The position numbers were made by a program, and so were the translations under genes. The notes under the pieces are model-generated. The model made no database searches. It saw only the letters and a program-made list of their open reading frames with translations, and was not told the DNA's origin. Of a stretch of 64,000 nucleotides of DNA, positions 1 to 12,680 are shown in pieces (the first letter of the stretch is position 1; each line of letters begins with the position of its first letter). Origin of the DNA: Synaphobranchus kaupii (lineage: Eukaryota; Chordata; Actinopteri; Anguilliformes; Synaphobranchidae); the NCBI GenBank assembly GCA_029718625.1, contig CM056381.1, positions 58,708,157 through 58,772,156 of the forward strand. The letters are read 5' to 3'.

Positions 1-20
1 TTTTTGTATTCCTCTTGCAG

Positions 21-78
21 CCTGGAAGACTTGGAGGCTATTGGAACCACAAAGAGGAATTTTCTCATTAAAAGATGA
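21..78 (+). CDS. Possible 3'-terminal exon of a gene lying upstream of the window
   Basis: The first 20 bases form a good 3' splice site: a pyrimidine-rich tract ending in TTGCAG. Starting one base into the putative exon, the frame reads LEDLEAIGTTKRNFLIKR and then stops at TGA (76-78). The LEDLEAIG-type start reminded me of the last helix region of SAM domains, but the segment is too short to claim a family. An AATAAA at 131-136 would give a short 3' UTR. The two other frames are open too, one to a TAA at 69-71, so the frame is chosen only for its protein-like composition. Without the upstream exon the phase cannot be checked. Confidence 0.28.
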
Positions 79-130
79 TACCATTTCTTATACATCCACA
101 CCATTTCACTTACTCCTACACAATAATTAA

Positions 131-136
131 AATAAA
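131..136 (+). terminator. Candidate polyadenylation signal AATAAA
   Basis: The hexamer lies about 53 bases past the stop of the possible terminal exon at 21-78. It is the expected signal if that exon is real, but such hexamers are common by chance in AT-rich DNA. Confidence 0.2.
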
Positions 137-2169
137 GAAGCATAGCAACTTTGGCAGATCGTTATAAATTGTTAACTAAACAAGGACACTGGGCTACTCT
201 CAGGAGGCTCTGACAGTGCGGTAATTGCCGACTGACATCAATGTAAATATACAGCAATGATACGGCCATGTCAGTTGCGCTGAGCTTTTAATGGGCAGTT
301 ACCATGCAGTTAATCAGAAGCCAACCACACACATACTTCTTCCAATTTCCCCTCGCTCTTTATGACCAGGCTTTTTGAATTCCTTCCTCACAGATGAAAA
401 CAAAATCCATTATGCCAACCAGCGAGTTGCTGTCCCCCAATTTTGGCCTGGTAACAAAAGAGATTTAAAAGCAAAAAAATTACTTATCAATAATTATAAA
501 TTCTTATTTGATTGAGTTGTTGTTATCAACTGCACAGGCAGAATGCTTTATCTTAAATTGAAGCGTTTCTCAAACTGAAACTATTTTCCCTGTCCCTTTC
601 TTTCTGTTGCATAAATGGGAGTGCATTTGTGGAGAATAGAGGGACAGAAATTAAAAACAGCAGCGGGAATCTAACATGATAGTTGTAGAATCAAAATTGC
701 TGAAAGCTGAAAAAAAAAATAATAATTTGAGGCTGCAGCTTGTAATGTGTTGTTTTACTGACAAAATAAGCATATGCATTGGCAGTTGAATTAACTTTTA
801 TGTTGTGTTGTTTTTGCATTGCATAGCCACTCCCCTTCCCCCCTCCCCCCACCCCCATGATAGTAATGGTAATAGTAGTAAATGTAATAATAAACATGAT
901 TTCAAGGGTTGCAATACACATGGTCCTCTGACTGACATTAGCAGTGAGGTGCTGGTACAATGGATTGCAATTATCTCATTGTGAAAGTATCACAGAAAAC
1001 TGAAATTGTCCACTGTAGAATTTAATATTGTAACAGAGGAGTTGTTAGGAAGTAAATTTTATATTATACTGAAGAGCATTTTACTTTATTCCTCATAAAT
1101 TTTCGATGTTAATGTGTTCTATAGCCAGTTGCAAGTTCATGAGTGCAATGTTATACTTTAATTTCTTATCAGAAAAAATATTTTCTCTGCACAGGTAATC
1201 CTAAGAAATATGATTTGAAATGGTGATACGTTTGCCACATTTCCATTCATACCAGTGCCACAGTCCATTTGTACAAAAGTATACATTTTCACATTGATTC
1301 ATGAAATAGCTGTAATATCCCTCCAGCCTCCAAACACCAGGGATCAGGTGGTATCTTATACCGTTTTGTTTTCAAGAATCTGGAAATGCGCTAATAGGAA
1401 GATGTCAGCTTATATCACCACCTACACACTGACATTGACTTTTATGAATCTCTACTTACAGCTTTAGACTTAGATGCTACAAGGTGACAGCAATTTAAAT
1501 GAGATAACCCGTGGAAACCACTATTTTAAACAAGAGGGGAAAGAACACATTTTTTGGGGGAATTGTAACAATTCCAAGGCACCATGCAAAATGTACCAAT
1601 GGGCAGTACCTCTATAATGAGGGAAAGGTGTGACTGGAATAGCCAATCAATGAGCCTTCTTTCACTCATCCTTACTTTCCAGTGTAATGGTACAGCACAC
1701 ACTGTCTTCCATTATCATTCTCACTGTTCTCATATGTGACTGTGCCCTTAGTTCTGTAGTGTACATTCACAGAGTTTACCTAAAAAACCTGTTTTATGTT
1801 TACACCATATTAGCAAGTTCCTGTTTTAATGCCAGCAAAGAGATATGGATTTCAGTCGGTGGTCTACTTTACCTTTTCTGCTGCAAGTTTAGAGAGTTGT
1901 TCTAGACACATCGAGCCATTTACACTGCAGTGACAACATCAATATTTTGTAAACTTTTTACCCAAGAGGGAGGGTGATCTATAATTTTATTTTCCCCAGA
2001 CTGTTTCATGTTTTTTTTTTACGTTGTTGTGGACACATGGGAGGTGTCAATATGAAAAACAGGAAGTTTGACAGAGAAGAAAAAAAAACATTGCATTTGG
2101 ACTGCTAAAAGGTACTAAGTACTATGAAATATCAAAAATACTATAAAATATAAACAACAAAAAAAATAT
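137..2169. other. Non-coding stretch, nothing recognised
   Basis: AT-rich sequence with a short C-rich tract near 836-856 and scattered A/T runs. I see no convincing coding frame, inverted termini or known repeat. Confidence 0.5.
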
Positions 2170-2189
2170 GGGTAAAATTCTACTTTCTA

Positions 2190-2916
2190 ATTTAATTTAT
2201 TACATTCATACATTAATTTGGCAGATGCTTTTATCCAAAACAATGTACAGTAAGTGCATAATGAAGGCCATTGGAACAAATACAAACAGGTCAGATAAAG
2301 TACAATTCTATCATACAGTAACAGCTATTCATAGCCATGAACATCAAGTGTAGTTCACACAGTAATCTATGGCTAGGTTGGTAAGCCATTAAGCTTAAGG
2401 CTAATTCAGTAAAGCTATGGTTAAGTCAAGATGGAACTGAGGCCTGATTACAAGAGACACAATCAAAAACTACAAGGCCACGATACAACTACTACAAAAG
2501 TGAAAGTGCTAGAAGATCAAGAAACAAGATACAAGTGCTACATGGAAGTGCTACGTGATTGGTGGGTTAGTCAAGGTAGAGTCTGAAGAGGTGTGTCTCC
2601 AGGCTTCAACGGAAAACAGGCAGTGACTGAGCAGTTGGAAAGTAATGGGGAGTTTGTTCCACCACTGGGGAGTTAGGGTGGAGAAGCTCCTCAGCCGGGA
2701 AGAGGGAGAGCCATTCACACGGAGGGCAGGAAGTGCAAGTCGCCCTGCTCCAGCAGAGTGGAGTGGTTGAGCTGGAGTGTAGTGCTGAATTATGTCCAGT
2801 AGATAGGGGCTGTCCTGTTGGCTGTAGCATAGGCCAGTTATATCTGACTCTGGCGGCAACCAGCAGCCAGACGTCAGCAGGGGAGTGACGTGAGAACTTC
2901 GGAAGGTTGAAGACAA
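2190..2916 (-). mobile_element. 3' end of an L2-type LINE, degenerate
   Basis: On the minus strand an open frame from 2916 to 2551 (121 codons) ends with a segment reading RLRSFSTLTPQWWNKLP (roughly residues 74-90). This resembles the extreme C-terminus of teleost L2/CR1-like ORF2, downstream of the reverse transcriptase core. About 300 bases further along the minus strand is a tail at 2221-2240 whose complement reads GCAGATGCTTTTATCCAAAA, close to the conserved 3' tail I associate with fish L2 elements and the SINEs that share it. The order, C-terminal coding then 3' UTR tail, fits one 5'-truncated insertion. The reverse transcriptase catalytic region is absent. A SINE using the same tail would not explain the coding match. 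Confidence 0.65.
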
Positions 2917-4125
2917 GTCATAAATTGTTCATTAAAATTCATTCTGAATTGCAGATAGAGGTTGACCCATACAAAACTGTCCATGGCAGCTCAAACATTT
3001 TCTATTTAAAATTTCCACATATCCCTTTACCCGTCTCATTGTATTCATGCATACAGTGCATGGATTTTTTATTTTTTATTATTCAGTTCTTAAAAAGCAT
3101 TCTCAAAAAAGGCACAGTCCCAAATAGCATGTTTCTGCACTGATTAGTGGATGAAGGAAAATAATGAGTAACCTTAACAAGCGCTATTATAAGTGCTGGC
3201 TGTTTTCTATTGATTATTGCATGCAGTCCGTCCTCATGCCCGGATTGATGTGTAGTTGCAATTTATCAAGCTGAAGCATAATTCAGTACAACAATAACTG
3301 GCTGCAAACATGTATTTAATCATAACACAAAGGACGGCCATATTGTGAATCATGCCAATATTATATCACTGCTGATTGATTTCAAGGGCTTGCATAAGTG
3401 ATTCATTTTGTGGTACACTGGACCAATTCAATTTCAGCATGTGGGGTTGATCAATATAGCAATGTTTAATGAAAGACACAACCATTTTAAGGAGCATCAA
3501 TACTGCATTTCCCAAGAGGTTATTTCACAGTCTGGTAAGAAACTCATACACTCTAAAATGTAACAGTGTGTGTTGCAAATGTAAGATTACAGATTGGTAA
3601 CGATATAATTGGATGGACCCAAAATCTTACGTCAAATTCACTGCTTCTTATCTTTTTAATTATTTTGAAATGTAAGGACTTAAAATGTATTTTAACTGCA
3701 GATGTGAACATACCTAATACTATTCACCATTCACCAATGCTTGGCCAACCAGAAATGAATTGGCGCTGCTCTGTGCTCTTCATAACAGTGTTGTTTTCTT
3801 CATGTCCCCCAACAACATAATTTTGGGTGTACCCATCTGACCCTCCAGTACAACGAAATTGACCCTCAGAACTCATTTAATTGTGCTGCTCTGTTTCAGG
3901 GTCTGATCCCAGATATTACTGTAATTATTGGGCAGAGATGCAGATCATCGTGCAGTTAGTTTCCCAAGTGTTTCAATCCCATTCTGTGGCTGCGCCTGAT
4001 TGAACTTTCAGAACAGGCCCCATCATTCTCCAAAGAATTTCTATGTGACTTGAACTTAAGCCCAAATTCTCTCCACACTCCCTAATGTAGGTCAGATTAG
4101 CAAGTGTTACTGTTTTTTTTTTTTT
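2917..4125. other. Non-coding stretch, nothing recognised
   Basis: AT-rich unique-looking DNA. Short open frames here have no protein-like composition. Confidence 0.45.
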
Positions 4126-4134
4126 AAATATACA

Positions 4135-4190
<56 letters not shown>

Positions 4191-4206
4191 GTATATATAT
4201 ATATAT
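4126..4206. repeat. (TA)n microsatellite
   Basis: An almost uninterrupted TA tract preceded by a T run, with small interruptions (CAG and CACG) near its ends. Smaller TA runs recur at 4363-4378. Apparent frames rich in Tyr and Ile across it are artefacts. Confidence 0.95.
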
Positions 4207-5020
4207 TCAGGTTGAGCAGTTGGAAAAAGTTGTGGTTATTGAAAAAGGCTAACGACTGCTTAAGTCTGCCTATATCACTTAGATTTAAAAAGTGAACATG
4301 CTGTGAACGAAAAATCAGTGCCCTCACTGTGGGCTGCTCGCATTCCCAGGAAAATCCCAGGCTATATATATATATATTTTAAAAGACTGATATACATTTC
4401 TTTTAAATACAGTGCTAAGAAAATAAAAGATAGACTAAATGATAGTATAAGTTTATGATGTCATTTTCTTTACAAACGGTGTAGATATATGTACACATAT
4501 ACATACTGGGTTATCAAAAATTGGGATTCAAGATTTGGCTGCTTGGGGGTCAAAACAAATTTATGATTTCTCCATATCTGAAAAAAGTGGGAGTGGATGA
4601 TTGGTTTATGATTAAAAAAAAGAGTATTTAGGGGGGCATTTTTCTGTGGCTATTTTGCAATATTTCACATTAAAAGAGGAAAAGAAGCAATAGACTGTAA
4701 ATTACTGTTTCTGCATTTTCTCCAGACTGACCTCATAAACTCATCCACTCTAACTTGTCTCGGTCTATGATCCTCCTTGGAGTATGCAAAGGCCAGATGC
4801 TGATTTACAGTACTTACTGGAATAAATAGGATTGATCTCTACAAGGAGTCGTTAATGGTTCTGGATTGCTTTATAAAAATGGATGGCTCTGAAAACTAGC
4901 TCAGCCATCCAACTTCTTCTATAAGCTACAAATCCTGACCATGGAAAACAAACTGAAATCAATCAGTGGGCCTTTCTGCTCTAGATCTGCCCCTCCTGGA
5001 CGGCACATGTGCATGCACTC
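4207..5020. other. Non-coding stretch
   Basis: AT-rich sequence with no recognised element. Confidence 0.4.
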
Positions 5021-5073
5021 TTGTGTGTGCGCGTGTCACGTGTGTGTGTGTGTGTGCGTGCGTGAGTGTGTGT
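5021..5073. repeat. Imperfect (GT)n repeat
   Basis: GT and GC dinucleotide steps with a pure core of about 8 units at 5040-5056, followed by GTGC and GTGA variants. A shorter GT tract follows at 5452-5466. Confidence 0.85.
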
Positions 5074-6520
5074 AAAAGAGAGCGAAAAAAAGGAGCATAG
5101 GTAATGGATGTGTACAGGTAATGCTTAGCTGCTCTTAGAAAAGAAGAGTGGAATAGCGGTGTTAGAGAGTTACTAGGGAACGATTTTTAAAGACATCCTA
5201 ACATGAAATATATATCACAGTAGGATGTTTTTGCCAGCCAATGTGTCTGGACCAATTTCTGTTTAACGGACAATTGATTAATATTCCGGCCATATCTATT
5301 ATTAATGTGTGCACAATGGGTAGGGGTGTTTAACAATACATAACAACATAATCTTTTTGGACTTTGAAAACAACTTAAACAAAAACAGGACTGCGCGTGT
5401 ATATTTGTGCATTTCATCTTTATGAAAAATACAAATATACATATGCATTCGGTGTGTGTGTGTGCGTAAACCTTTGCTCAACAAAAGAAACTATCATGAT
5501 CTTGCATCATTAGTTGTTTATTGAAGCAGATATTTTCTTGTGGATAAAGAGGACTGAATAAAGATGAAAAATTTTTCTGATTTTTTCCACCATGGCGAAT
5601 AGGCCTATATGGATTGACGAAGCATGAATTGGCTTTGGCCTGCAGTGCAGAATAATGCATTTAACAACAAGACAATGAAACAGCAATTTGCATCTTTAAG
5701 TCAAGTTTTGTCAGAGTAAAAGGCCTATTTATATCAGGCACAAAATAGCATTAGGGCAATGATAGTCAACAACCAACATCAGGATGTCCTTTCACTTGTA
5801 GCGATACTTGATGGCACAGCTGCTGACTTAAACTAATGTTTGGTAAGTTAAAATTCACAATGCATATTAGCCTCCTCCTCCTGCAGGCGGCTTCTCTGAG
5901 TGGTTTTGATCCAATTTAAATGGTTGCCTTTTGCCTACAGAGCCTACCAACCTAGTGGAGGGTGATAATAATAACTTGTGCTTTTGAAACAAAACAAGTC
6001 AAATGGTTGGGGGTGTGAGGTGTTCCAAAATCATTTTTAAACACAGTACTAACTCACTGTTATATATAGTACTAACTTAAGACTTGATAAAAAAAACATC
6101 CAATTTGAAATTTGATAGCTAAATGTTCATCTTTGAGTCATTAAATGCAATGTAATGCTCTAAAGAATATATCCATCCATCCTTATGTCCTACCCTTATG
6201 CATAAAAAAATTTACTTCTAGATGTAGAAGTACGGTGAGGTTCCAGTTTAATAAATTACTGCTGACATAAATCCACTGTTGTTTGTTCAGTTCTGTTGCA
6301 GAGCCACTGTCTTTGTGGTGTGAATCTTTGTGTCAGTCCAGAGCAGTGCAAATGTCCGCCCCATGGTCAGTTGTTCACTCATTCTTCCTTTTGATTTCAT
6401 ATCAGAAGTACACACACACACAGTTTAATGTAAGAGTAATAAATTATATTAGATCAAACCATGTGTGCATGTATGTATGTGTATCTGGATGTGTGGTTGG
6501 GTGGCAGGAGTGGGAGCAGG
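5074..6520. other. Non-coding stretch
   Basis: Apart from the short GT tract at 5452-5466, no element was recognised. A non-AT-rich patch at about 5870-5960 contains CCTCCTCCTCCTG and resembles unique conserved-type sequence, but nothing more can be said. Confidence 0.4.
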
Positions 6521-6528
6521 GTGTGTGC

Positions 6529-6575
<47 letters not shown>

Positions 6576-6597
6576 TGTGTGTGTGTGTGTGTGTGTG
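6521..6597. repeat. Compound (GTGC)n-(GT)n microsatellite
   Basis: A block of GTGC tetramers passes directly into a pure GT block. Alternating purine-pyrimidine sequence of this kind can adopt Z-form DNA; that is a property of the class and was not measured here. Confidence 0.95.
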
Positions 6598-7665
6598 ATT
6601 TAGCAGAAACACCTGATCCAGTGTAAGATTACATTAGGATATCCTTCGAATTCCTGCAGATTGATGCTTGACATATTGAAGCCTCTTTATTACAATATGC
6701 AGTCAGGTGATTAATACCTAACTTGATGTGCTGACACAGAGGAAACGGGCATAAGAATGCAACTACAGCATTTCCTCAGGGAAGGGGCCTGTCGCTCTGT
6801 AACAGAAATAACTCCCTTCCCCTCCCTCTACCAGAACTCCTCTCAGACTGCTCTCTAATTGCCTCCTGGTTGAGCCTTGGTTTGTTTGGGGGATTTTGCA
6901 GAAGTTCATCCAAGCCCTGAGGTGTTAGCTTGACCTGAAAAAAGATGTCCCCATATTACTCACTGCAGTAGTTCTGGTCTCACAGACTGTGCAAAACACA
7001 ATTGAAATCATAATTTCCTTATAGGCTAACTTAAAAAGTAGGGAATTAACTATTTGGGCTTGTCACTTTACAGATATTTAAGAGACTAAATTAATTATGA
7101 TCAGTCAACATATAAACTGTAAGAGAATCTTTAACAAATCTTACCAAAATACGTGCTACTTGAAATGCTCCAAACCTGAACACGACTTGGCTAGGAATCA
7201 AGTTGGAATAATTAACAAGCTGTGATCAATAATGATTTATGCCTGGTTATGAATGATTATGAAGAGTGTGACATGGTGCTCATGACATAATGCAAGGTTT
7301 GTCATGCGTCTCTAACATTGACTGAAAATAAAACCTGAGGTTTTTTTCTTCATGATCAAAGTTAGGCAACTTCATTCATCTCTAAACTTCCTAGATTACA
7401 GTGATTGTGCTACGACTACGAGCAGGGACTGGACTGAAATGCACGACTCACACAAGGATTTCCAATAATCCAATAATGTATTGCTTCGACCAGAACTCCT
7501 GAAGCATAGGGAGAAGTTAGACAGACAAACAGAAACCAGTCATGGATCAGCAGTGGGAGAGCGGGAGCAGGAACGGGAGAGGCCAGGGACTGGATGTTGG
7601 CAGGAATCCGGGCAGGTTAAGCAGAGGAGGAGCGGGGAGCGGGAGACAGGTCAGCGTGGAGTGGG
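6598..7665. other. Non-coding stretch
   Basis: No recognised element. A pyrimidine-rich patch lies at about 6810-6860. Confidence 0.4.
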
Positions 7666-7757
7666 CACGAACAGCTGCAGATTGGTAGACTTGGAGCACA
7701 GACAGGATATGCACGAACAGCTGCAGGCTGGTGGACGTGGAAAGCAGACAAGAGTTA
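7666..7757. repeat. Two imperfect 46-bp tandem copies
   Basis: Both copies start with CACGAACAGCTGCAG (7666 and 7712) and continue with similar TTGGTAGAC/CTGGTGGAC blocks. Just downstream the word CAAGAGTTAAT occurs three times (near 7749, 7808 and 7935), with CAAGGCAAGAC after the first two, so the purine-rich stretch 7480-8180 seems to have grown by local duplication. Long frames across 7481-7810 on both strands reflect this purine bias rather than a gene. Confidence 0.75.
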
Positions 7758-8341
7758 ATTGACAGCAAGGCAAGACTGGATAAACGGCGTGTTAACGCAG
7801 TTTCTAGCAAGAGTTAATTTAAGCAAGGCAAGACAGAGCTAGATACAAAGTATCAGACGAGACAAGTCTCGTTGTAGTAATACTCTGGTCTTAACGAACT
7901 GGCACAGGACAAAGAACACCGGGTGACTAAATACAAGAGTTAATAGGTATCAATAATGTGCAGCGTGCGAATGTATGCGTGAGTGATTAGCGGAGCAGGG
8001 AGTGTGCACATTGCATGCGGAGAGAAGGAAAGGGATAGGCGGACACAGAGAAAGGGAACAGAGTGACACGAAAGGGAAAAACCACACCCAGCCTGCAGCA
8101 CGAGGGGAAACAAACAGGAATACAAACCAACACGATACGAGAGGAAACAGGTAAAATACAGGACACAAAGGGGACGGGAATGGGAGCGTCACAGAAAATT
8201 TGCGTCACCAAAATTATTCACACCATAAAGATGTGCAAGACTGCACTCAAAAAGACAAGAATTTAGATGAACGCAATTTAATTAGATGATGAATTTCCCT
8301 CCAATATAGGTCCATGTTAGTTTAGTCCATGTTACTGGATG

Positions 8342-8384
8342 AATGTGACTAGTTTATTTAAATCCTACTCAAACTAGTCACATT
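8342..8384. repeat. Perfect 14-bp inverted repeat (hairpin)
   Basis: AATGTGACTAGTTT at 8342-8355 faces its exact complement AAACTAGTCACATT at 8371-8384, with a 15-base loop. Weaker complementarity continues outward (GAATTTCC near 8291 against GGAAATTTG near 8411), so this may be the middle of an old palindromic MITE. Confidence 0.7.
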
Positions 8385-8745
8385 TGTAAATCCTATTCAG
8401 TGGAATCGGATGGAAATTTGTTGTAAACACAATGGGTAAAGCTAACATGAAAACAATAGGTTGACAAACAGTTTAAATTACATTAGACCAAATGAGCCAA
8501 ATATGTTAGATTTATGTGATTTCATTATATTTAATGAAAGCACTCACTTTTAGTTGGAGTTGCCTATATACGTTTGTAAATTGGATAGAAATTTGTCATG
8601 AAATTCAATTACATTCGTCAAAAGACTTTTTTTCAGTGGGTTTAAAATAAGTACAAATACTATGCTAATGCAATATGGGCTATATAAGTATAGCACATGA
8701 CACTGAGAGCATTCTGATTTGAAAATTGCCATTATGTCGGTTTTT

Positions 8746-8993
8746 ATTTAACCGCTTTGTGCAGATGCCAAATTTGGTCAATTCTCACCAATTTAGAGGC
8801 TTTATAACTCCAGGTGTGAGCATCACAGAAACTTGGAAAATGGCTTAAATGATGCAAGACAGTTGTACCATTTAAAATGCTAACTAGGTGCCACAAATGC
8901 AAAGAAATATTGGAGAAAAAAAAAAATGTTTTAGTTTGCAATGAAATACTGAAAGCCACAATTGTAAAACTATACATTTCCAGGATCACAGAC
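8746..8993 (-). repeat. Repeat family R1, copy a
   Basis: Read on the minus strand, this segment aligns by eye over about 250-290 bases with 41845-42137 on the plus strand. Shared blocks include GTCTRTGATCCNGGAAATG, TGGTACAACTGTCTTG, TTTCTGTGATGCTCACACC, GTGAGAATTGACCAAATTT and GGCATCTG. No open frame, clear terminal repeat or duplication is seen. I cannot assign it to a transposon class. Confidence 0.8.
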
Positions 8994-10228
8994 TCCTTGT
9001 CAAAAAGTGTATTCTTGTCATACACTCCTTGTCAAACTCCAAGTGCAAAATCTGAGGGTGACATTGAGAATTACTAAAGAAATATGATGCAAAGTGTAAG
9101 CAGTGTACCCTGTTGTCCCTAAGGGCCAGAATCAGAGTTGAGATAAGCACGCGCAAATGGGACTTACTGCCGGAATTCTGCGTAGCTTAAGCTATTTGTG
9201 ATTCAGACATTTGACTTATCCACTGTTTTAAGCGTCTCTCCAGTAGATACGTGGCATTATGCGCACGGGGTGGAGATTTGATGAAAATGAGGCGTGTCTG
9301 CAAGTTGTTCACGATACGCGTTTTCACTTAATCATTTTTTTCAGGGCAACTTTGTTCGGAAAAAAAGGTAGTTTATGTCTAGCGCTGCCAATAGATTATT
9401 ATGAAAAATACAGCATCTTTCACATAAATCCATATTAGAATGAGTGCATGTTATTTGAACATAATATTGGTCATATTTTCCTTTGCATAGTTAACTTGCA
9501 ATTATCAGAGAGATGTCATTACAATACACATATGTTTTTGAAAAATGTCTTGTAATGATCTTTTACCTGCCTAGGGACTACAGATGAAAAATAGCTCTCA
9601 AGCTAACTCTGACATTGTGCCCATTGATGCTTTTTTTATTACTATGTGCTGTCCCTTTTAAATGAATAAATAAATAAATCAAACATATGACACAAGACAG
9701 TGGTGGAGTGGAAAAACAAACGTAAATATTTGAAATATTACAAGCAGTAATACTTACGTATCAAGGAGGAAAATCTCTGTCTTGAAAATGTGTGTAAACC
9801 AATGGTAGGATTGTATATTTATTTCATATTTAGTAGCAGATATGGATAGTAGAATGCCATGTATAATTACACAAGAATTGCAAAATAAAGGCCTTGATTA
9901 CATTACATCTCGCCTGAATTTTGATTAACAGATAAAAGCAGGTGCTCATTTTTTTTATTTTCACAGACAGAATTTGCTGCATTAATTTAGATTTCTGGAC
10001 ACACCATACCGTGTTTGTGAGGAAAAAGGTAACACATAACATTTATTTGTCAAATTAAATTTTGAGCTGGTATGCCAGTCCCAGTTTAACTCAGAGCGTT
10101 CCAGAACACTAGAATCCCTGCAGAGCCAAGCCAATATGGCAGCCAACATTCTAAATGTTTAGATTGATTCTGTCAATGCTTAAACCTGTAATAAAACACA
10201 TTATTTTACCTATTGAACAGAATTACAG
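8994..10228. other. Non-coding stretch with one short repeat
   Basis: Mostly unrecognised. The part at about 9769-9861 matches 28679-28765 in reverse (repeat R2, listed separately). Confidence 0.4.
9769..9861 (+). repeat. Repeat family R2, copy a
   Basis: ACCAATGGTAGGATTGTATA and the flanking blocks TTAGTAGCA and GTAGAATNCCATG recur in the opposite orientation at 28679-28765. About 85-90 bases align by eye. The class is unknown. Confidence 0.6.
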
Positions 10229-11133
10229 CTTTTTGTCATGGTTTTTGAAGATTTCTTCCCTTGCGGTCATTTTCCTCGGTAGCCACGCGAGGGCACTGCC
10301 CTTTTAGTGGATGTTTGCTCCGCCCCGTCTTTATCGCAGAGCTTCCCTCAGCATCCACACCTGTGCGTGGTTACCTCGGAGCTATTTAAGCCCACGTTTC
10401 CTTTGTTCGGGGCTTCTGTATTATTTTGCACTGTTTTGCACTATGTTGTACTGTTCGGGTACTCAGTGTTTGTTGGGTGTGAGTGTGTTTTTTGTACCAT
10501 TTGCGCTACTCGCCTATTCTTACGCCTCTCTTTACTGAGGCAGGGCGTTTATTTTTTCTGGCTCTTTCTTTAGTCACTTAGCTCGTAGAAGTTTAGGACA
10601 GCAGTTCTCTGTTCTATTCACCTTTCAGTGGCCTCTCCTTACTGAGAGACCGGGCGTTCATGCTTCTACTTAGCTCGTAGAAGTATAGGACAGCAGTTCT
10701 TTGTTCTAATCGCCTTTAGTTTGGTTTTTTTCTTACTGAGAAACCTGGCGTTCGTGCCTCTCTCCTTCTCGTGGACTACATTTCCCTCTTATTGAGAGTC
10801 AGGGCGTTTATCAGGTTTTTTCATGTGTTGCGTGTTGCACTGGTGCTGGTTGAGGTAAGGACTCGGAGACTGCTTTATTTCCGCCTTGTAGCGAGCAGTT
10901 CTCACTCCGTTTAGAGCGAGGGAGTTATTTTTGTGTATTGTCTCCTCCCTTTTACTCGCTCTAATTTCTGTCCCTTTGTTATTTTACCGCCTAGGCATTC
11001 GTTCTCACACATTTTCTTTTCCTTCCCTTAATTACGGGGTTTCCCCCGTTTCCCCCGGCTTTTCGGAGCTTAAAGAATCCCCTTGCTGCGTTTGGTCCCT
11101 CGAACCTCACACGTTACGCCCCCTTATACTTTT
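10229..11133 (+). mobile_element. Solo LTR, family A (copy A1)
   Basis: The LTR body is 10234-11128 (895 bp), between perfect 5-bp target duplications CTTTT (10229-10233 and 11129-11133). It begins TGTCATGGTTTTTGA, as in the copies at 29162, 30000 and 39841, and its 3' end (ACCTCACACGTTACGCCCCC) matches theirs; the last bases are mutated (TTATA instead of the expected TTACA). A TATA-like box lies at about 10382-10388. The interior has four GGCGTT modules (10545, 10653, 10747, 10803) and a hairpin with arms CTTCTAC (10663-10669) and GTAGAAG (10677-10683). No gag or pol flanks it, so it is a solo LTR left by recombination. Frames through it are not genes. Confidence 0.88.
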
Positions 11134-12680
11134 AAGTTAGACACAGCTGGAGAGTTTTACAGTATCTGTATTGACACACCACAAGTGCTTTGTATTATTT
11201 GAGTAGATGGATAAACAATAAACTGAACAAATACATGCTCCATCATTGTGAGTCGCTTTGACCCAGAAACACGTTTTCAGTTTTATAAAAGAGGAGGGTC
11301 TCACTCTTTTTGGCAATACCAATATTATACTCTACTCCAAATATTAAGCGAGATATGCTCATTTAAATCTCACGTCACCAAACCGTGTTTTTTATTTATT
11401 CAAATAAATCGGGAACTATAGCAATCCGTCGAGTTTGTTACAGAACGTTAATTCAGACATAACTCAACATTAATAGTCAGCCCATACGTTATCTTGGACT
11501 CTGTGCAGAATTTAGGGATGTTGTTGTGTTTGTAAATTTGTGTTGTGTTTTAAACTTGTCAACTTACCGTTAGATGAACATGAGCAAATGCTTTGAATTG
11601 GATGGCTGATTATTTATTTATTCGTCACTCTCGACAGGGCGCGCATCTGCCGGGACAGGAGTCAAAAAATATTCTGCTACGAGCTCGGCCCACTCATACA
11701 GCCATACAGAAAACCTTTGTACATCATGTCATGCATAATAACAGCATTTTTATTTTTTATTTTAATGTTTTCACTGTTTGCACGTTTTGGTCGACATAAG
11801 TTGCTCTTGGCAATTGTAGAACGTTTATATTTCTGTAGCCCGCAGCACTTAATGGGTTAACTGGTCTGTCCTCTGGGTTCCCAGGTAGAACATGTTTTAT
11901 GGAATTTGTGTAGAAGCTAGAAAATCTGGGCTCTTAAAACCATGTGACATTTCTGAATGTGTGATTCATGTCAAATGGACAGATCGAAAAGATCACTGTC
12001 AGATTGAAAGGAGCACACTTTTTCTTTTTGTTTGCATGTCTTACTTGATTACACTTACACCTTCATTCGCCTTGTTGCTTGAGCACCCCCTGGGAGAAAA
12101 AAAAAAAGTCAAATAGAGGCCCAGACAAAAGGGAACATTTTGCCGACTAAAGAACATAGCGAGCCATTTTTTGATTGCCTGAGCAGAGCTAGAAGTGCTT
12201 GAGTTATGCCTCGCTATTAAGGTAAACAGGCCTTCTTACTGAATTCCCAGCTTTAGGCACCCGGAGGAATGGGGTAAACAATATGAGAAGAGCAGCTTTT
12301 TTCCGTTCCTTTTCACGATTGCCCATCTGCAGACTTTTTGAGGAGAGGAGCATGAGTTGAATTCCGAAGCCAACGGAGCAGAGAGAACAGGTGCTGTCAG
12401 GAGCCAGGCGGACGGATGTCAAAGAGCAGAGGAGACGCGGCGAATCATGAATGCTCTCCCGCGGCGCCTGGGGAGTGGGGGTGGCAGAGTTAGCCTCAGG
12501 TATCCAGGAATAATAATTACACTTCTGTCACCTGGAGACAGGATTACAGGGGCTTGCCCTCGCTGAATGGACAACCTTTCCAGCACTGGTGTCTTGGGAC
12601 AAGGAATGCTGTTCTCTCGCCTGTTACATCCAGATATGGGATGTCATGAACACACATTCACGCCCATACGCACAGTCACA
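11134..12680. other. Non-coding stretch
   Basis: Unique-looking sequence. The part 12340-12560 is less AT-rich and complex, without repeats. No element was recognised. Confidence 0.4.

Noticed and set aside
4124..4327. Frame rich in Tyr-Ile repeats
   Set aside because: Translation of the (TA)n microsatellite.
7481..7810. Overlapping 87-93 codon frames on both strands, Glu/Arg-rich or Leu/Ser-rich
   Set aside because: Purine-rich, locally duplicated DNA gives long frames on both strands; there is no motif or splice context.
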